Below, piece by piece: positions 34,574-45,967 of a stretch of 64,000 nucleotides of DNA (positions within the stretch are counted from its first letter, which is position 1; each line of letters starts with the position of its first letter). The stretch lies in contig NZ_CP059449.1 in the NCBI RefSeq assembly GCF_022023855.1, positions 682,001-746,000 of the forward strand, read 5' to 3'. The translations under genes and the position numbers were made by a program. Under the pieces are notes generated by a model, which did not search any database, had not been told where the DNA came from, and saw only the letters and a list, made by a program, of their open reading frames with translations. Source of the stretch: Azospirillum brasilense (lineage in GTDB: Bacteria > Pseudomonadota > Alphaproteobacteria > Azospirillales > Azospirillaceae).

Positions 34574-35413
34574 GAGGCTCCCGCGGCGGGGCAGCCCCGC
34601 ACGCCCTACCACCGCCGGCTGCTGGGCCGGCGCCTGCCCGTGCTGCTGGCCGCCGCGCTGGTGCTGACCCTGCTGGGTCCGTTCGGCACCTTCGCGGATC
34701 TGACGCTGGCGCAGCGGCTGGCTTACTGGTGCGGGCTGATCGGGCTGGGCGGTCTCGCCTTCGAGCTTCTGACCCTGGCCGCCGGCCATCGGCTGAGGGA
34801 GCGGGCGGGAGCGTGGCGCGCCATGCTGGCCGGGGTGGTCCTGGCGGTGGCGGCGCTGATGACGCTGACCGTGGCGCTGCTTGAAAGGACGTTGCGCGGG
34901 ATGGATTTTTTGCGCCCGCTGGGGTTGGCGGAGCTGTTCGTCTACGTCGTCCTCGTCACTCTGCTGGTGTCCGCCATTCCGGTCTGGCTGGAGTTGCGCG
35001 ACCGCGGGCTTCTCGCCGGCCCCACGCCGCCGCCATCCCCGCCCGTCCCGGACAACGCGCCGGCATCCCCGGCGGAGCGGCCGGAGCCCACCTTCCTCGC
35101 CCGCCTGCCCGCGCGGCTCGGCCAGGACCTTCTGGCGCTGGAGATGGAGGACCATTACGTCCGCGTCCACACGGCGGAGGGCAGCGACCTGATCCTGATG
35201 CGGCTGCGCGACGCCATCGCGGAGCTGGCCGGGCTTGAGGGGATGCAGGTCCACCGCTCCCACTGGGTCGCCGCCGCGGCCGTCGCCGGGGTGGAGCGCA
35301 AGCCGGACGGCAAGCTGGTGCTGGTCCTGCGCAACGGCCGTCGCGTGCCGGTCAGCCGCAGTTACGCGGCGGCGGTCCGCGAGGCGGGCTGGACGGAGAA
35401 GACGGGGCCGTAA
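34562..35413 (+). CDS. Membrane-anchored LytTR-type transcriptional regulator
   Basis: 283 residues. Four transmembrane helices in the first 150 residues (about 24-43, 52-74, 84-107 and 120-142), then a Pro-rich linker and a C-terminal LytTR DNA-binding domain (residues 175-275: LLALEMEDHYVRVHT, MQVHRSHWVAAAAV, GRRVPVSRSY). There is no receiver domain, so the signal probably comes through the membrane part. Divergent from a secreted DUF2141 protein gene. LytTR proteins bind short direct or inverted repeats; such repeats overlap its own start. Confidence 0.9.
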   Translation: MRETEAPAAGQPRTPYHRRLLGRRLPVLLAAALVLTLLGPFGTFADLTLAQRLAYWCGLIGLGGLAFELLTLAAGHRLRERAGAWRAMLAGVVLAVAALMTLTVALLERTLRGMDFLRPLGLAELFVYVVLVTLLVSAIPVWLELRDRGLLAGPTPPPSPPVPDNAPASPAERPEPTFLARLPARLGQDLLALEMEDHYVRVHTAEGSDLILMRLRDAIAELAGLEGMQVHRSHWVAAAAVAGVERKPDGKLVLVLRNGRRVPVSRSYAAAVREAGWTEKTGP

Positions 35414-35857
35414 CCAGCGCCCCCTCAACACACACGAAGACCCTGTGAAAACCCGAACAGACGCGGACACCCCACGCAATAACGGGTTCTTTCTCTATCA
35501 CTATTGGGCGGTCATTACCGTTGAATTCTTGTTAGGTCATTCAAAGTGCCGACACCCTAAGGCTTTCATTCAATAATTCACTTCAACACGCCGTCGCGAT
35601 GGCATACCATCGAAAACACAGGCATTTTCCCATCAAGGGCATCGAAAACAATAAGGCAATCCAGACGACAAGAACGCCAAACTTAGGCCTACACCGTGAA
35701 GTCTTTCTGACATCATTGAATTGCCAGGGAGCGATCACACCGCTTCCCCTCGCGTAGCCGGACACCCCTATACTCCCTCGTCGCTCGCCTCCCGCCGCAG
35801 AACCGGGTTCGGGACCGCCGACCCGCGCCTCCGTTCCACCCAAACCTTGCGGATCCC
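35414..35857. other. 444-bp AT-richer intergenic region
   Basis: Clearly less GC-rich than the surrounding DNA, mainly 35440-35740. It lies before the acyltransferase gene and should contain its promoter. One minus-strand frame (35583-35843) could encode 86 residues with a hydrophobic patch, but it lacks a good ribosome binding site and recognisable similarity. No repeats or RNA gene recognised. Confidence 0.5.
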
Positions 35858-37768
35858 ATGACGTACCGCCCCGACATCGACGGCCTTCGCGCGGTATCGA
35901 TCCTTTCGGTTCTGCTGTTCCATGCGAAGTTTTCCCTGTTCAGCGGCGGATACGTCGGCGTCGATGTGTTCTTCGTGATTTCCGGTTACCTCATCGGCTC
36001 GATCGTTCTGAACGACGCGCAGCGCGGCCGCTTTTCCCTCGCCGACTTTTATGTCCGCCGCATCCGCCGCATCCTTCCCGCCCTGTTCGCGGCGCTGGCG
36101 GTCACCGCGGTGCTCGCCCTGTTTTTGCTGTCGCCCCAGGAGTTGAAGAGTTTTTCCCAGAACCTCGCGGCGACCACGCTGTTCTCGTCCAACATCGTCT
36201 ATTATCTGAAGTCCAGTTACTTTGAGAACGCGGCGGAGATGAACCCGCTTCTCCACACCTGGTCGCTGGGGGTGGAGCAGCAATTCTACATCGTCTTCCC
36301 ACTCGCCGTGTTGGCCCTGCTCCCGTACGGGCGTTCGGTGTGGGTCGCCGTCCTGCTGGCGGCGGCGGCGGCGTCCTTCGCCTTGGGCGTGTCGCTGGTC
36401 CGGGATCATCCGGTGGCGGCCTTCTACCTGCTGCCGCCCCGGCTGTGGGAGCTGGTGCTGGGCGCCCTTCTCGCCTTCGGCGCCGTTCCGGACAGCCGCA
36501 GCCGCGCGGTACGGGAGCTGGCCTCCGCGGTCGGCGCCGCGCTGATCCTCGTCAGCGTGTTCACCTTGACGGAAGCAACGGCCTTTCCGGGCTACGCCGC
36601 GCTGCTGCCCTGCCTGGGCGCAGCGCTGGTGATCCACGCGGGGCGGAGCGGTCCGACGGCGGTCGGAAGGGTACTGACGCTGCGCCCCATGGTCTTCATC
36701 GGCCTGATCTCCTACTCCATGTACATCTGGCATTGGCCGCTGATGGTCTTCGCGCGGTTCTACAAAGGGCGGGACCTGACCACCAAGGAAACGCTGATCC
36801 TTCTCGCGGTCATCGCCGCGGTGTCCGTGCTGTCCTGGCGGCTGATCGAAGTTCCCTTCCGCAAACCCAGGGCGGATCCCGGGGCGGAGTCGGGACGCCG
36901 GCCGCCCACGGTCTTCGCCCGAACCGGCTGGGCCATGGCGGGGCTGGCGGGAGTCGGGCTGCTCGGCCATCTGTCCAACGGGCTGCCGCAGCGCTTCACC
37001 GACTACACGCCGCAGGACATCTCAGGGCGGGAACTCTACAAGGAACACACCTGCTTCCTCGAAACCGACCAGTCCCCCGAGGCGTGGCCGGGCATCGAGG
37101 GTTGCCGGATCGGTTCCCTGAAGGCGGACGCGCCCACCGCCCTGCTCTGGGGGGATTCCTTCGCCGCCCATTACGTGCCGGGGCTTCAGAACGTCGCCGA
37201 CACCCTGCCCTTCAACATCGTCCAGTACACGGCATCCGGCTGCCCGCCCATCAAGGATCTGTCCGTCAACGCCCGCCCGAACTGCCAGGACTTCAACAGC
37301 CGCGTCGATGAGATCATCGACCGCAATGGCGTCCGCATCGTCATCATGGCCGCGCGGTGGGAATGGTACATGGACACCAACGCCCTCGATCTCCGCCGCC
37401 TGCATGACACCGTGGAGGCTTTGCTGAGCCGGGGCATCCGCATCGTCGTGCTGGGGCAGAGCCCGGTGTTCCGCTTCCGCAACCCCTACGACCACACCTA
37501 TTTCATGAAGTCGGAGCGGGCCTATTCGATCACCGGCCAAGCCGCCGACCAGCCGCTGATCACCGCGACGCAAGGGGCGCAGTTCGTCGACACCTCCGAC
37601 TATTTCTGCGATCCCGATCCCTGCAAGTCCCTTCCGCTCTGCCGGATCAGGGACGACCAGGGCTTCTACTTCCTGGACCAGGGCCATTTCTCGGCCCATG
37701 GCAGCATCCTGCTCGTGCAGAGCATCCAGGCGGTTCTCCGCGCGCCCGATCAAACCTACGGAGAGTGA
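35858..37768 (+). CDS. OafA/YrhL-type acyltransferase with C-terminal SGNH domain
   Basis: 636 residues. The N-terminal 340 residues are an acyltransferase-3 membrane domain: start YRPDIDGLRAVSILSVLLFH, with the catalytic His-type motif and GYVGVDVFFVISGYLI, about ten helices and YSMYIWHWPL. Residues 385-630 form a periplasmic SGNH-hydrolase-like domain (Ser in LLWGDSFAAHY; the Asp-x-x-His pair in YFLDQGHFSAHG). Such proteins O-acetylate lipopolysaccharide, capsule or other glycans. It is preceded by an AT-richer gap, as often seen for envelope-modifying genes acquired by transfer. Confidence 0.92.
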   Translation: MTYRPDIDGLRAVSILSVLLFHAKFSLFSGGYVGVDVFFVISGYLIGSIVLNDAQRGRFSLADFYVRRIRRILPALFAALAVTAVLALFLLSPQELKSFSQNLAATTLFSSNIVYYLKSSYFENAAEMNPLLHTWSLGVEQQFYIVFPLAVLALLPYGRSVWVAVLLAAAAASFALGVSLVRDHPVAAFYLLPPRLWELVLGALLAFGAVPDSRSRAVRELASAVGAALILVSVFTLTEATAFPGYAALLPCLGAALVIHAGRSGPTAVGRVLTLRPMVFIGLISYSMYIWHWPLMVFARFYKGRDLTTKETLILLAVIAAVSVLSWRLIEVPFRKPRADPGAESGRRPPTVFARTGWAMAGLAGVGLLGHLSNGLPQRFTDYTPQDISGRELYKEHTCFLETDQSPEAWPGIEGCRIGSLKADAPTALLWGDSFAAHYVPGLQNVADTLPFNIVQYTASGCPPIKDLSVNARPNCQDFNSRVDEIIDRNGVRIVIMAARWEWYMDTNALDLRRLHDTVEALLSRGIRIVVLGQSPVFRFRNPYDHTYFMKSERAYSITGQAADQPLITATQGAQFVDTSDYFCDPDPCKSLPLCRIRDDQGFYFLDQGHFSAHGSILLVQSIQAVLRAPDQTYGE

Positions 37769-37830
37769 GGCCCCGCAAGGACGCCGCGCAGCGGGAAGGC
37801 GGTGCCGCCCACCCGCCGCGCCGGCGTGCG

Positions 37831-40521
<2,691 letters not shown>

Positions 40522-40769
40522 GGTACCCCTCCTTCGCGTTATTGGCGGACCGGCCGGGCGGCGGCCGTGGTTTCCGCATGTCTCAACCGCCTGATTTAGT
40601 GCCGGTCCCGCCCCCCTTCAAACGGCGCCTTGCAAAGAGCGGGCAAGCGGAAGCGTGGGGGCTGCGCTCTCTTCGTGCGAAATGGGGCCGGTCCGTACTA
40701 GAATCGCGGGAAATGATAACCACGCGAACGGGCGGACGGCCCCGGCACGCGACGGGTGGAGGAAACGGA

Positions 40770-42113
40770 ATGGCATGGCGCGCCCCAGCCCTGGCGGTTG
40801 CGGCCCTGACGGCGGCGCTCTCGTACGCCCCGGCCGAGGCTGCTTCTGAGTCGCCGCAAGGGGCGCAGTTCTTCCCGCACCTCGTCTACCGCAGCGGCCC
40901 CTACGCGCCCTACGGCATCCCGCTGGCCGACGGGGTGGCGGATTATCTGACGCTGGTCAACCGTCGCGACGGCGGCATCGGCGGCGTGCCCATTGCCTGG
41001 GAGGAGTGCGACACCGGCTACAACACCGACCGCGGGGTGGACTGCTACGAGCGGCTGAAGGCCAAGGGGCCGACCGGGGCCGCCGCCGTCCTGCCGCTGT
41101 CCACCGGCATCACCTACGCCCTGATCGAGCGCGGGGCCGCCGACCGCATCCCGGTCTTCTCCTCCGGCTACGGGCGGGCGGACGTGTCCGACGGGCGGGT
41201 CTTCCCCTACGCGGTCAACGCCCCGGCCAGCTATTGGACGGGCATCGACGCCGCCATCAGCCACATCGCCACGGAACTGGGCGCCACGGAGCTGGGCGGG
41301 ACGGAGCGGCTGCGCGGGCGGAAGATCGCCTACGTCTACCACGACAGCGCCTTCGGCAAGGAGCCGCTGCCCATGCTGGAGGCGCTGCGCGGCCGGCTGG
41401 GCTTCGAGATGCGCAGCTTCCCCGTCGCCCCGCCGGGGCTGGACCAGCGCGCCGTGTGGACACAGATCGCCCGCCACTACCGGCCCGACTACGTGATCCT
41501 GTGGGGCTGGGGTGTGCAGAACTCCACCGCCCTGCGCGAGGCCGCCGCCGCCGGCTATCCCGCCGACCGCATGATCGGCGTCTGGTGGGCCGGGTCGGAA
41601 CTGGACGTCCGGCCGGTCGGCCCTGCTGCGGTCGGCTACAAGGCGGTCGCCTTCCACGCCGCCGGAGCGGATCTGCCGGTGATCCGCACCATCCGCGAGC
41701 AGGTCCACGGCCGCGGGCTGGGGACCGGCGACCCCGGCCAGATCGGCACAGTGCTGTACAACCGCGGGGTCTTCAACGCCGCCGTCCTGGTCGAGGCCAT
41801 CCGCACCGCGCAGGGCAAATACGGGCGCCGGCCGCTGACCGGGGCGCAGGTGGCCTGGGGCTTCGACCATCTGGACCTGACCGCCGAACGGCTGGCCGAA
41901 CTGGGGCTGGATGGCTTCATGCAGCCGCTGCGCATCACCTGCGCCGACCATGAGGGGATCGTGCCGCTGCATGTGCAGCAGTGGGACGGGGAGCGCTGGC
42001 TGGACGTCTCCGGCCCCATCGAGCCGCGCCGCGCCCTGATCCGCAAGCTGGTGGCGGAGTCGGCCCGGCGCTTCGCGGCGGAACGCAAGATCGAACCGCG
42101 GGCCTGCGATTAG
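40770..42113 (+). CDS. ABC transporter substrate-binding protein, branched-chain amino acid (LivJ) type
   Basis: 447 residues from the ATG at 40770 with ribosome binding site GGAGG; an upstream frame to 40542 is unconserved. A signal peptide ends at AEAASES (about residue 25), so it is periplasmic. Periplasmic-binding type I fold: GGIGGVPIAWEECDTGYNTDRGVDCYERL is spread over residues 68-98, then VLPLSTGIT and IAYVYHDSAFG. Ligand unknown; families of this type bind amino acids, amides or aromatic acids. No permease or ATPase gene is nearby, so it is an orphan. It ends 7 nt from the stop of the convergent methyltransferase gene. Confidence 0.88.
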   Translation: MAWRAPALAVAALTAALSYAPAEAASESPQGAQFFPHLVYRSGPYAPYGIPLADGVADYLTLVNRRDGGIGGVPIAWEECDTGYNTDRGVDCYERLKAKGPTGAAAVLPLSTGITYALIERGAADRIPVFSSGYGRADVSDGRVFPYAVNAPASYWTGIDAAISHIATELGATELGGTERLRGRKIAYVYHDSAFGKEPLPMLEALRGRLGFEMRSFPVAPPGLDQRAVWTQIARHYRPDYVILWGWGVQNSTALREAAAAGYPADRMIGVWWAGSELDVRPVGPAAVGYKAVAFHAAGADLPVIRTIREQVHGRGLGTGDPGQIGTVLYNRGVFNAAVLVEAIRTAQGKYGRRPLTGAQVAWGFDHLDLTAERLAELGLDGFMQPLRITCADHEGIVPLHVQQWDGERWLDVSGPIEPRRALIRKLVAESARRFAAERKIEPRACD

Positions 42114-42120
42114 GAAATCG

Positions 42121-43140
42121 TCAGGTCGGGCGCATCGCCACGTAGCGGCAGAAACGCAACCCGCTGCCCAGCACGCGCAGGCGCGACCACCACAGCGCCA
42201 GCTCGCGGGCCAGCGCCTTGAGCACACGGGGCTCGGGGGCGGCGGTCTTCAACGCCTCGCCCAGCCGGCGCACCCGCTCCACGGCCTGACGGCGGTGGAA
42301 CTGGGTCAGATCCTCGGAAATGCGCAGGTCCAGGTTGCGCTGGGTCAGCTCATCAGCCATGCGGGTGCCCGACCAGGGATAGACCTCCAGCGGCTCGGAG
42401 TCGCGCCAGCCGTTCCAGCTTTCCCAGGAGGACGGCGTGCCCTCGATCACATAGTCGAACAGCAGCACGCCGCCCTTCGGCTTCACGCAGTCGCAGACGC
42501 GGTCGAGGAAGTTCTCCTTGTCGCGCACCCGGTGCATCACCCGGTCGGCCAGCACAAGGTCGAAGGAGCCCGCTTGGTTGAAATGCTCGGGGTCGTAATG
42601 GCCGATCGGCGCCTTCTTCGACACACCCAGCGCCTTGGACCGCTCCATCCCCAGCTTGGCCAGCAGGGGCGACATCTCCAGTCCGGTCACCCAGGTGTCG
42701 TAGCTGTCGACGATGCCGCGCGCCGGCCCGCCCAGCCCCGCCGAGAGATCCAGCACGCTCTTGGCCGGGTTCAGCCCGAAGGAGCGGACGGATTCGACCA
42801 TCCATTGCGCGTCGCCGGGACCGACGCAGTCCTGGCCCCACAGCATCTGCGCCCCCTCCGTGCGGGCGACCGACCAGACCGGTTCGCCCTGGCGGTCCAG
42901 TTGCAGATTCTCCAGCCGTTCCAGGTCGGCATCGGGCCGCGGCGCCTCGGGCGGCAGGGTGGCAGCCGGCGCGGCGGAACCCAGCGCCGCCACCGGGCCG
43001 CGCAGGGGCAGGCGGGAGGCGGGGGCGGTGCGGGCCAGCCGGGACAGGGCGGCGAGGTCGTAGCCTTCCCACCAGGCGACGAATTTCGTCCGCCAGTCGG
43101 GATTGCGCCAGCGCTCCCTATCCTGAAAATTGTGCCGCAT
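42121..43140 (-). CDS. SAM-dependent methyltransferase (class I)
   Basis: About 339 residues from the ATG at 43138-43140; longer starts at 43194 or 43278 are possible but lack ribosome binding sites. The SAM-binding core is at residues 120-230: SVLDLSAGLGGPARGI (motif I), TGLEMSPLLAKLG and FDLVLADRVMHRVRDKENFL. The C-terminal region is helical. It resembles phosphoethanolamine/sterol-type small-molecule methyltransferases, but the substrate cannot be assigned. Confidence 0.8.
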   Translation of the reverse strand: MRHNFQDRERWRNPDWRTKFVAWWEGYDLAALSRLARTAPASRLPLRGPVAALGSAAPAATLPPEAPRPDADLERLENLQLDRQGEPVWSVARTEGAQMLWGQDCVGPGDAQWMVESVRSFGLNPAKSVLDLSAGLGGPARGIVDSYDTWVTGLEMSPLLAKLGMERSKALGVSKKAPIGHYDPEHFNQAGSFDLVLADRVMHRVRDKENFLDRVCDCVKPKGGVLLFDYVIEGTPSSWESWNGWRDSEPLEVYPWSGTRMADELTQRNLDLRISEDLTQFHRRQAVERVRRLGEALKTAAPEPRVLKALARELALWWSRLRVLGSGLRFCRYVAMRPT

Positions 43141-43471
43141 CCGGCGCTGCGTTTCCAAAATTGCTGCCCCACGAAGGACGGCCACCGCCGGCATCAACGG
43201 ATACCGCACAATATAGAGGTAGACCTCAACAGTCGGGGAGTCAAGTAACCAGCACGAACAGTTAGAGAGGACTTGCATGAACTGTCGCGAAAATTTTATC
43301 TAACTATGAAATATTTCCGCAACGCCCACCTCTTGCGGTCCCGAAGGCGGCGCGCGGCACGGTGGCCGAAGCGCGCCGCGTTGCAGCATCGAGGCGCAAT
43401 GCCTATAGTTCCGCCCCAGCACCCCGCAGCCTGTCCCCAGACCGTCCCCACACCGCTCAAGGAGCACTGGC
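43141..43471. other. Intergenic region with divergent promoters
   Basis: 331 bp between the methyltransferase (-) and Nudix (+) genes. The part 43270-43325 is AT-richer and is likely promoter DNA. No hairpin, repeat or gene recognised beyond the possible methyltransferase N-terminal extension. Confidence 0.45.
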
Positions 43472-44062
43472 GTGCCGCAAAAGACCGGCAATCCCTGGAC
43501 CGTCCTGACGACCAAGCCGATCTACGAGAATCCGTGGATGCGGGTGGTGGAGCACGACGTGCTGACCCCGCTCGGCACCCCCGGCATCTACGGCGTCATG
43601 CACGCCCAGAATCTGGCGACCGGGGTGCTTCCCATCGACGACCAGGGCCGCGTCACGCTGGTCGGCCAGTACCGCTTCCCCTTGGAGCAGTACAGTTGGG
43701 AAATCCCGGAGGGCGGCGGCAAGAAGGGCGTCGAACCGGTGGAGTCGGCCAAGCGGGAGCTGCTGGAGGAGACCGGCCAGACCGCCCGCCACTGGCTTCC
43801 AATCCTGACCATGCATCTGTCCAACAGCATCACCGACGAGACCGCCCATTGCTTTCTCGCCTGGGGGATCGAGCAGGGGCAGGCCGAACCGGAGGAGACC
43901 GAGGTCCTGCAACTGCGCCACGTCCCCTTCGCGGAGGCCTACGCCATGGTCAAGCGCGGGGAGATCACCGACGCCATCGCGGTGGCCTGCCTGCTGAGGG
44001 TCCGCCTGATGGCGCTCGACGGCGACCTGCCCGAGGACGTCACCCGCCTGATCCTGGGCTGA
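43472..44062 (+). CDS. Nudix hydrolase (ADP-ribose pyrophosphatase-like)
   Basis: 196 residues from a GTG start at 43472 with AAGGAG nine nt upstream. The Nudix box is GGGKKGVEPVESAKRELLEETG at residues 78-99 (split: GGGKKGVEPVE then SAKRELLEETG), giving the metal-binding REllEE core; the first conserved Glu position is Val, with Glu next to it. YRFPLEQYSWEIPEGG upstream matches ADP-ribose/nucleoside-diphosphate-sugar hydrolases. It is followed 14 nt later by an exonuclease gene, so the two are co-transcribed. Confidence 0.9.
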   Translation: MPQKTGNPWTVLTTKPIYENPWMRVVEHDVLTPLGTPGIYGVMHAQNLATGVLPIDDQGRVTLVGQYRFPLEQYSWEIPEGGGKKGVEPVESAKRELLEETGQTARHWLPILTMHLSNSITDETAHCFLAWGIEQGQAEPEETEVLQLRHVPFAEAYAMVKRGEITDAIAVACLLRVRLMALDGDLPEDVTRLILG

Positions 44063-44076
44063 GGGGCGGAGAGATC

Positions 44077-44697
44077 ATGCAGGCTGTCGCCATCGACTTC
44101 GAAACCGCCAACGAATCGCGGACCAGCGCCTGCTCCATCGGGGTCGCCTGGATCGAGGACGGGCGCGTGGTGGAGACGGAAGAGCATCTGATCCGCCCGC
44201 GGGAGATGCGCTTCAACCCCTTCAACACCGCCGTCCATGGGCTGCGGGCGGAAGACGTCGCCGGCGCGCCGGAATTCCCGGAGGTCTGGCACCGCTTCGC
44301 GCGTCGGCTGGATGGCCGGCTGGTGCTGGCCCACAACGCCTCCTTCGACATCAGCGTGCTGCGCCACACGCTGGACGATTACGGGCTGGTGTGGCCGGCC
44401 TGCAGCTACCTCTGCACGGTGGTGCTGGCGCGCAGGGCGTGGCCGCAACTGGCCGCGCACAAGCTGAATTATCTGGCCGACCATCTGGGGATCGCGCTCG
44501 ACCACCACCGCGCCGGCAGCGACGCCGAGGCCTGCGGGCGCATCGCGCTCGCCGCCACCAGCGTTCTGGGGCTGGAGCGGCTGGCCGACATCGCCGCGGC
44601 CACCGGCATCACGTTCGGGCAGCTGGCGCCGGGCGGCTACAGCCCCTGCAAGGGCGGCAACCCGCCGCGGCGGCGCAAGCTGGTGCCGGTGGTCTAA
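44077..44697 (+). CDS. DEDDh 3'-5' exonuclease (DnaQ-like)
   Basis: 206 residues from the ATG at 44077. All DEDDh elements are visible: Asp and Glu in AIDFETANES (residues 6-9), Asp in LAHNASFDISVL, and the H-x4-D in HHRAGSDAEAC. The C-terminal tail GGYSPCKGGNPPRRRK is short and basic. It is like polymerase epsilon-type or stand-alone DNA-trimming exonucleases but is not next to a polymerase gene. It lies 14 nt after the Nudix gene. It converges on mtnA with 24 bp between stops. Confidence 0.9.
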   Translation: MQAVAIDFETANESRTSACSIGVAWIEDGRVVETEEHLIRPREMRFNPFNTAVHGLRAEDVAGAPEFPEVWHRFARRLDGRLVLAHNASFDISVLRHTLDDYGLVWPACSYLCTVVLARRAWPQLAAHKLNYLADHLGIALDHHRAGSDAEACGRIALAATSVLGLERLADIAAATGITFGQLAPGGYSPCKGGNPPRRRKLVPVV

Positions 44698-44721
44698 AGG
44701 GAAGCGTGTGGGGCAAGTGCT

Positions 44722-45822
44722 TCACACGCCACTCCGCTCCGGAAACAGCCCCGCCAACCCTTCCGCGCTTGCAGGACACACGCCGCGCTCGGTCACCAGA
44801 CCGGTCACCAGACGGGCTGGGGTCACGTCGAAGCCGTAATTGACCGCCGGGCTGCCGGCCGGGGTGACGCGGATGGTCTCGATCCGCCCGTCGGCGGTGA
44901 TGCCGGTCAGCTCGGTCACCTCGCGGGAGTCGCGCTCCTCAATGGGGATGTCCTTCACCCCGTCCGCCATGCCCCAGTCGATGGTCGGCGAGGGCAGCGC
45001 GACATAGAAGGGCACGCCGTTGTCGTGGGCGGCCAGAGCCTTGAGGTAGGTGCCGATCTTGTTGCAGACATCGCCGGTCGCCGTGGTGCGGTCGGTGCCG
45101 ACGATGCACAGATCCACCATGCCGTGCTGCATCAGATGGCCGCCGGTGTTGTCCACCACCACCGTGTGGGGCACGCCGTGGCGGTTCAGTTCCCAGGCGG
45201 TCAGGCTGGCGCCCTGGTTGCGCGGGCGCGTCTCGTCCACCCAGACATGCAGGCGGATGCCCTCCTCGAAGGCGACATAGACCGGGGCGAGCGCCGTGCC
45301 CCAATCGACGGTGGCGAGCCAGCCGGCGTTGCAGTGGGTCAGCACGTTCACCGCCTCGCCCGGGGCCTTGCGGCGGGCGGCCTCGCGAATCAGGGCGGCG
45401 CCGTGCTCGCCGATGGCGCGGTTGATGGCGACATCCTCGTCGCAGACCGTGGCGGCTTCGGCGTAGGCGGCCTCGGCGCGGGCGGCGGGCGGCAGCGGAG
45501 CCAGACGGGCGCGCATCCGCTCCAGCGCCCAGCGCAGGTTGACCGCGGTCGGGCGGGTGGCGAGCAGCCGCGCGCCGGCTTCCTCAAGCGCGGCATCGGA
45601 CGGGTCGGCCCGCATGGCCAGCGCGACGCCGTAGGCGGCGGTCGCCCCGATCAGCGGCGCCCCGCGCACCAGCATGGCGCGGATGGCGTGGGCGGCTTCC
45701 TCCAGGTCGGTCAGCCGCGCGACGGCGAAATCATGCGGCATCCGTGTCTGGTCGATGATCTTCACAGACCAGCCGTCCTGCGCCAGCCAGATGGTGCGGT
45801 AGGCCGTGCCGTCGATCTTCAT
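44722..45822 (-). CDS. mtnA: S-methyl-5-thioribose-1-phosphate isomerase
   Basis: 366 residues from the ATG at 45820-45822 (ribosome binding site GGGAG). It converts methylthioribose-1-phosphate to methylthioribulose-1-phosphate in methionine salvage. The catalytic Cys in [11 protein letters not shown] (near residue 165) and Asp in [20 protein letters not shown] are present, and the N-terminal substrate segment [16 protein letters not shown] is intact. No other mtn gene is near. Confidence 0.95.
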   Translation of the reverse strand: MKIDGTAYRTIWLAQDGWSVKIIDQTRMPHDFAVARLTDLEEAAHAIRAMLVRGAPLIGATAAYGVALAMRADPSDAALEEAGARLLATRPTAVNLRWALERMRARLAPLPPAARAEAAYAEAATVCDEDVAINRAIGEHGAALIREAARRKAPGEAVNVLTHCNAGWLATVDWGTALAPVYVAFEEGIRLHVWVDETRPRNQGASLTAWELNRHGVPHTVVVDNTGGHLMQHGMVDLCIVGTDRTTATGDVCNKIGTYLKALAAHDNGVPFYVALPSPTIDWGMADGVKDIPIEERDSREVTELTGITADGRIETIRVTPAGSPAVNYGFDVTPARLVTGLVTERGVCPASAEGLAGLFPERSGV

Positions 45823-45967
45823 ACGCCATACTCCCCGCGCTCGATGCTGCTTCGGCCTTTCGGCCCGGTGCGACAATAGGGGGTGGCGCGGCGCGGTTCA
45901 ACGGGCGTACCCAGGGAACAGGAGCCTGCAAAAAAGTGTTGGTCCGCCACGAAAGCCACGACCTTCG

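Noticed and set aside
35583..35843. Possible 86-residue minus-strand protein with a hydrophobic patch
   Set aside because: No ribosome binding site, no recognisable similarity, and Gly/Arg-rich start; the hydrophobic part reflects the AT-richer DNA.
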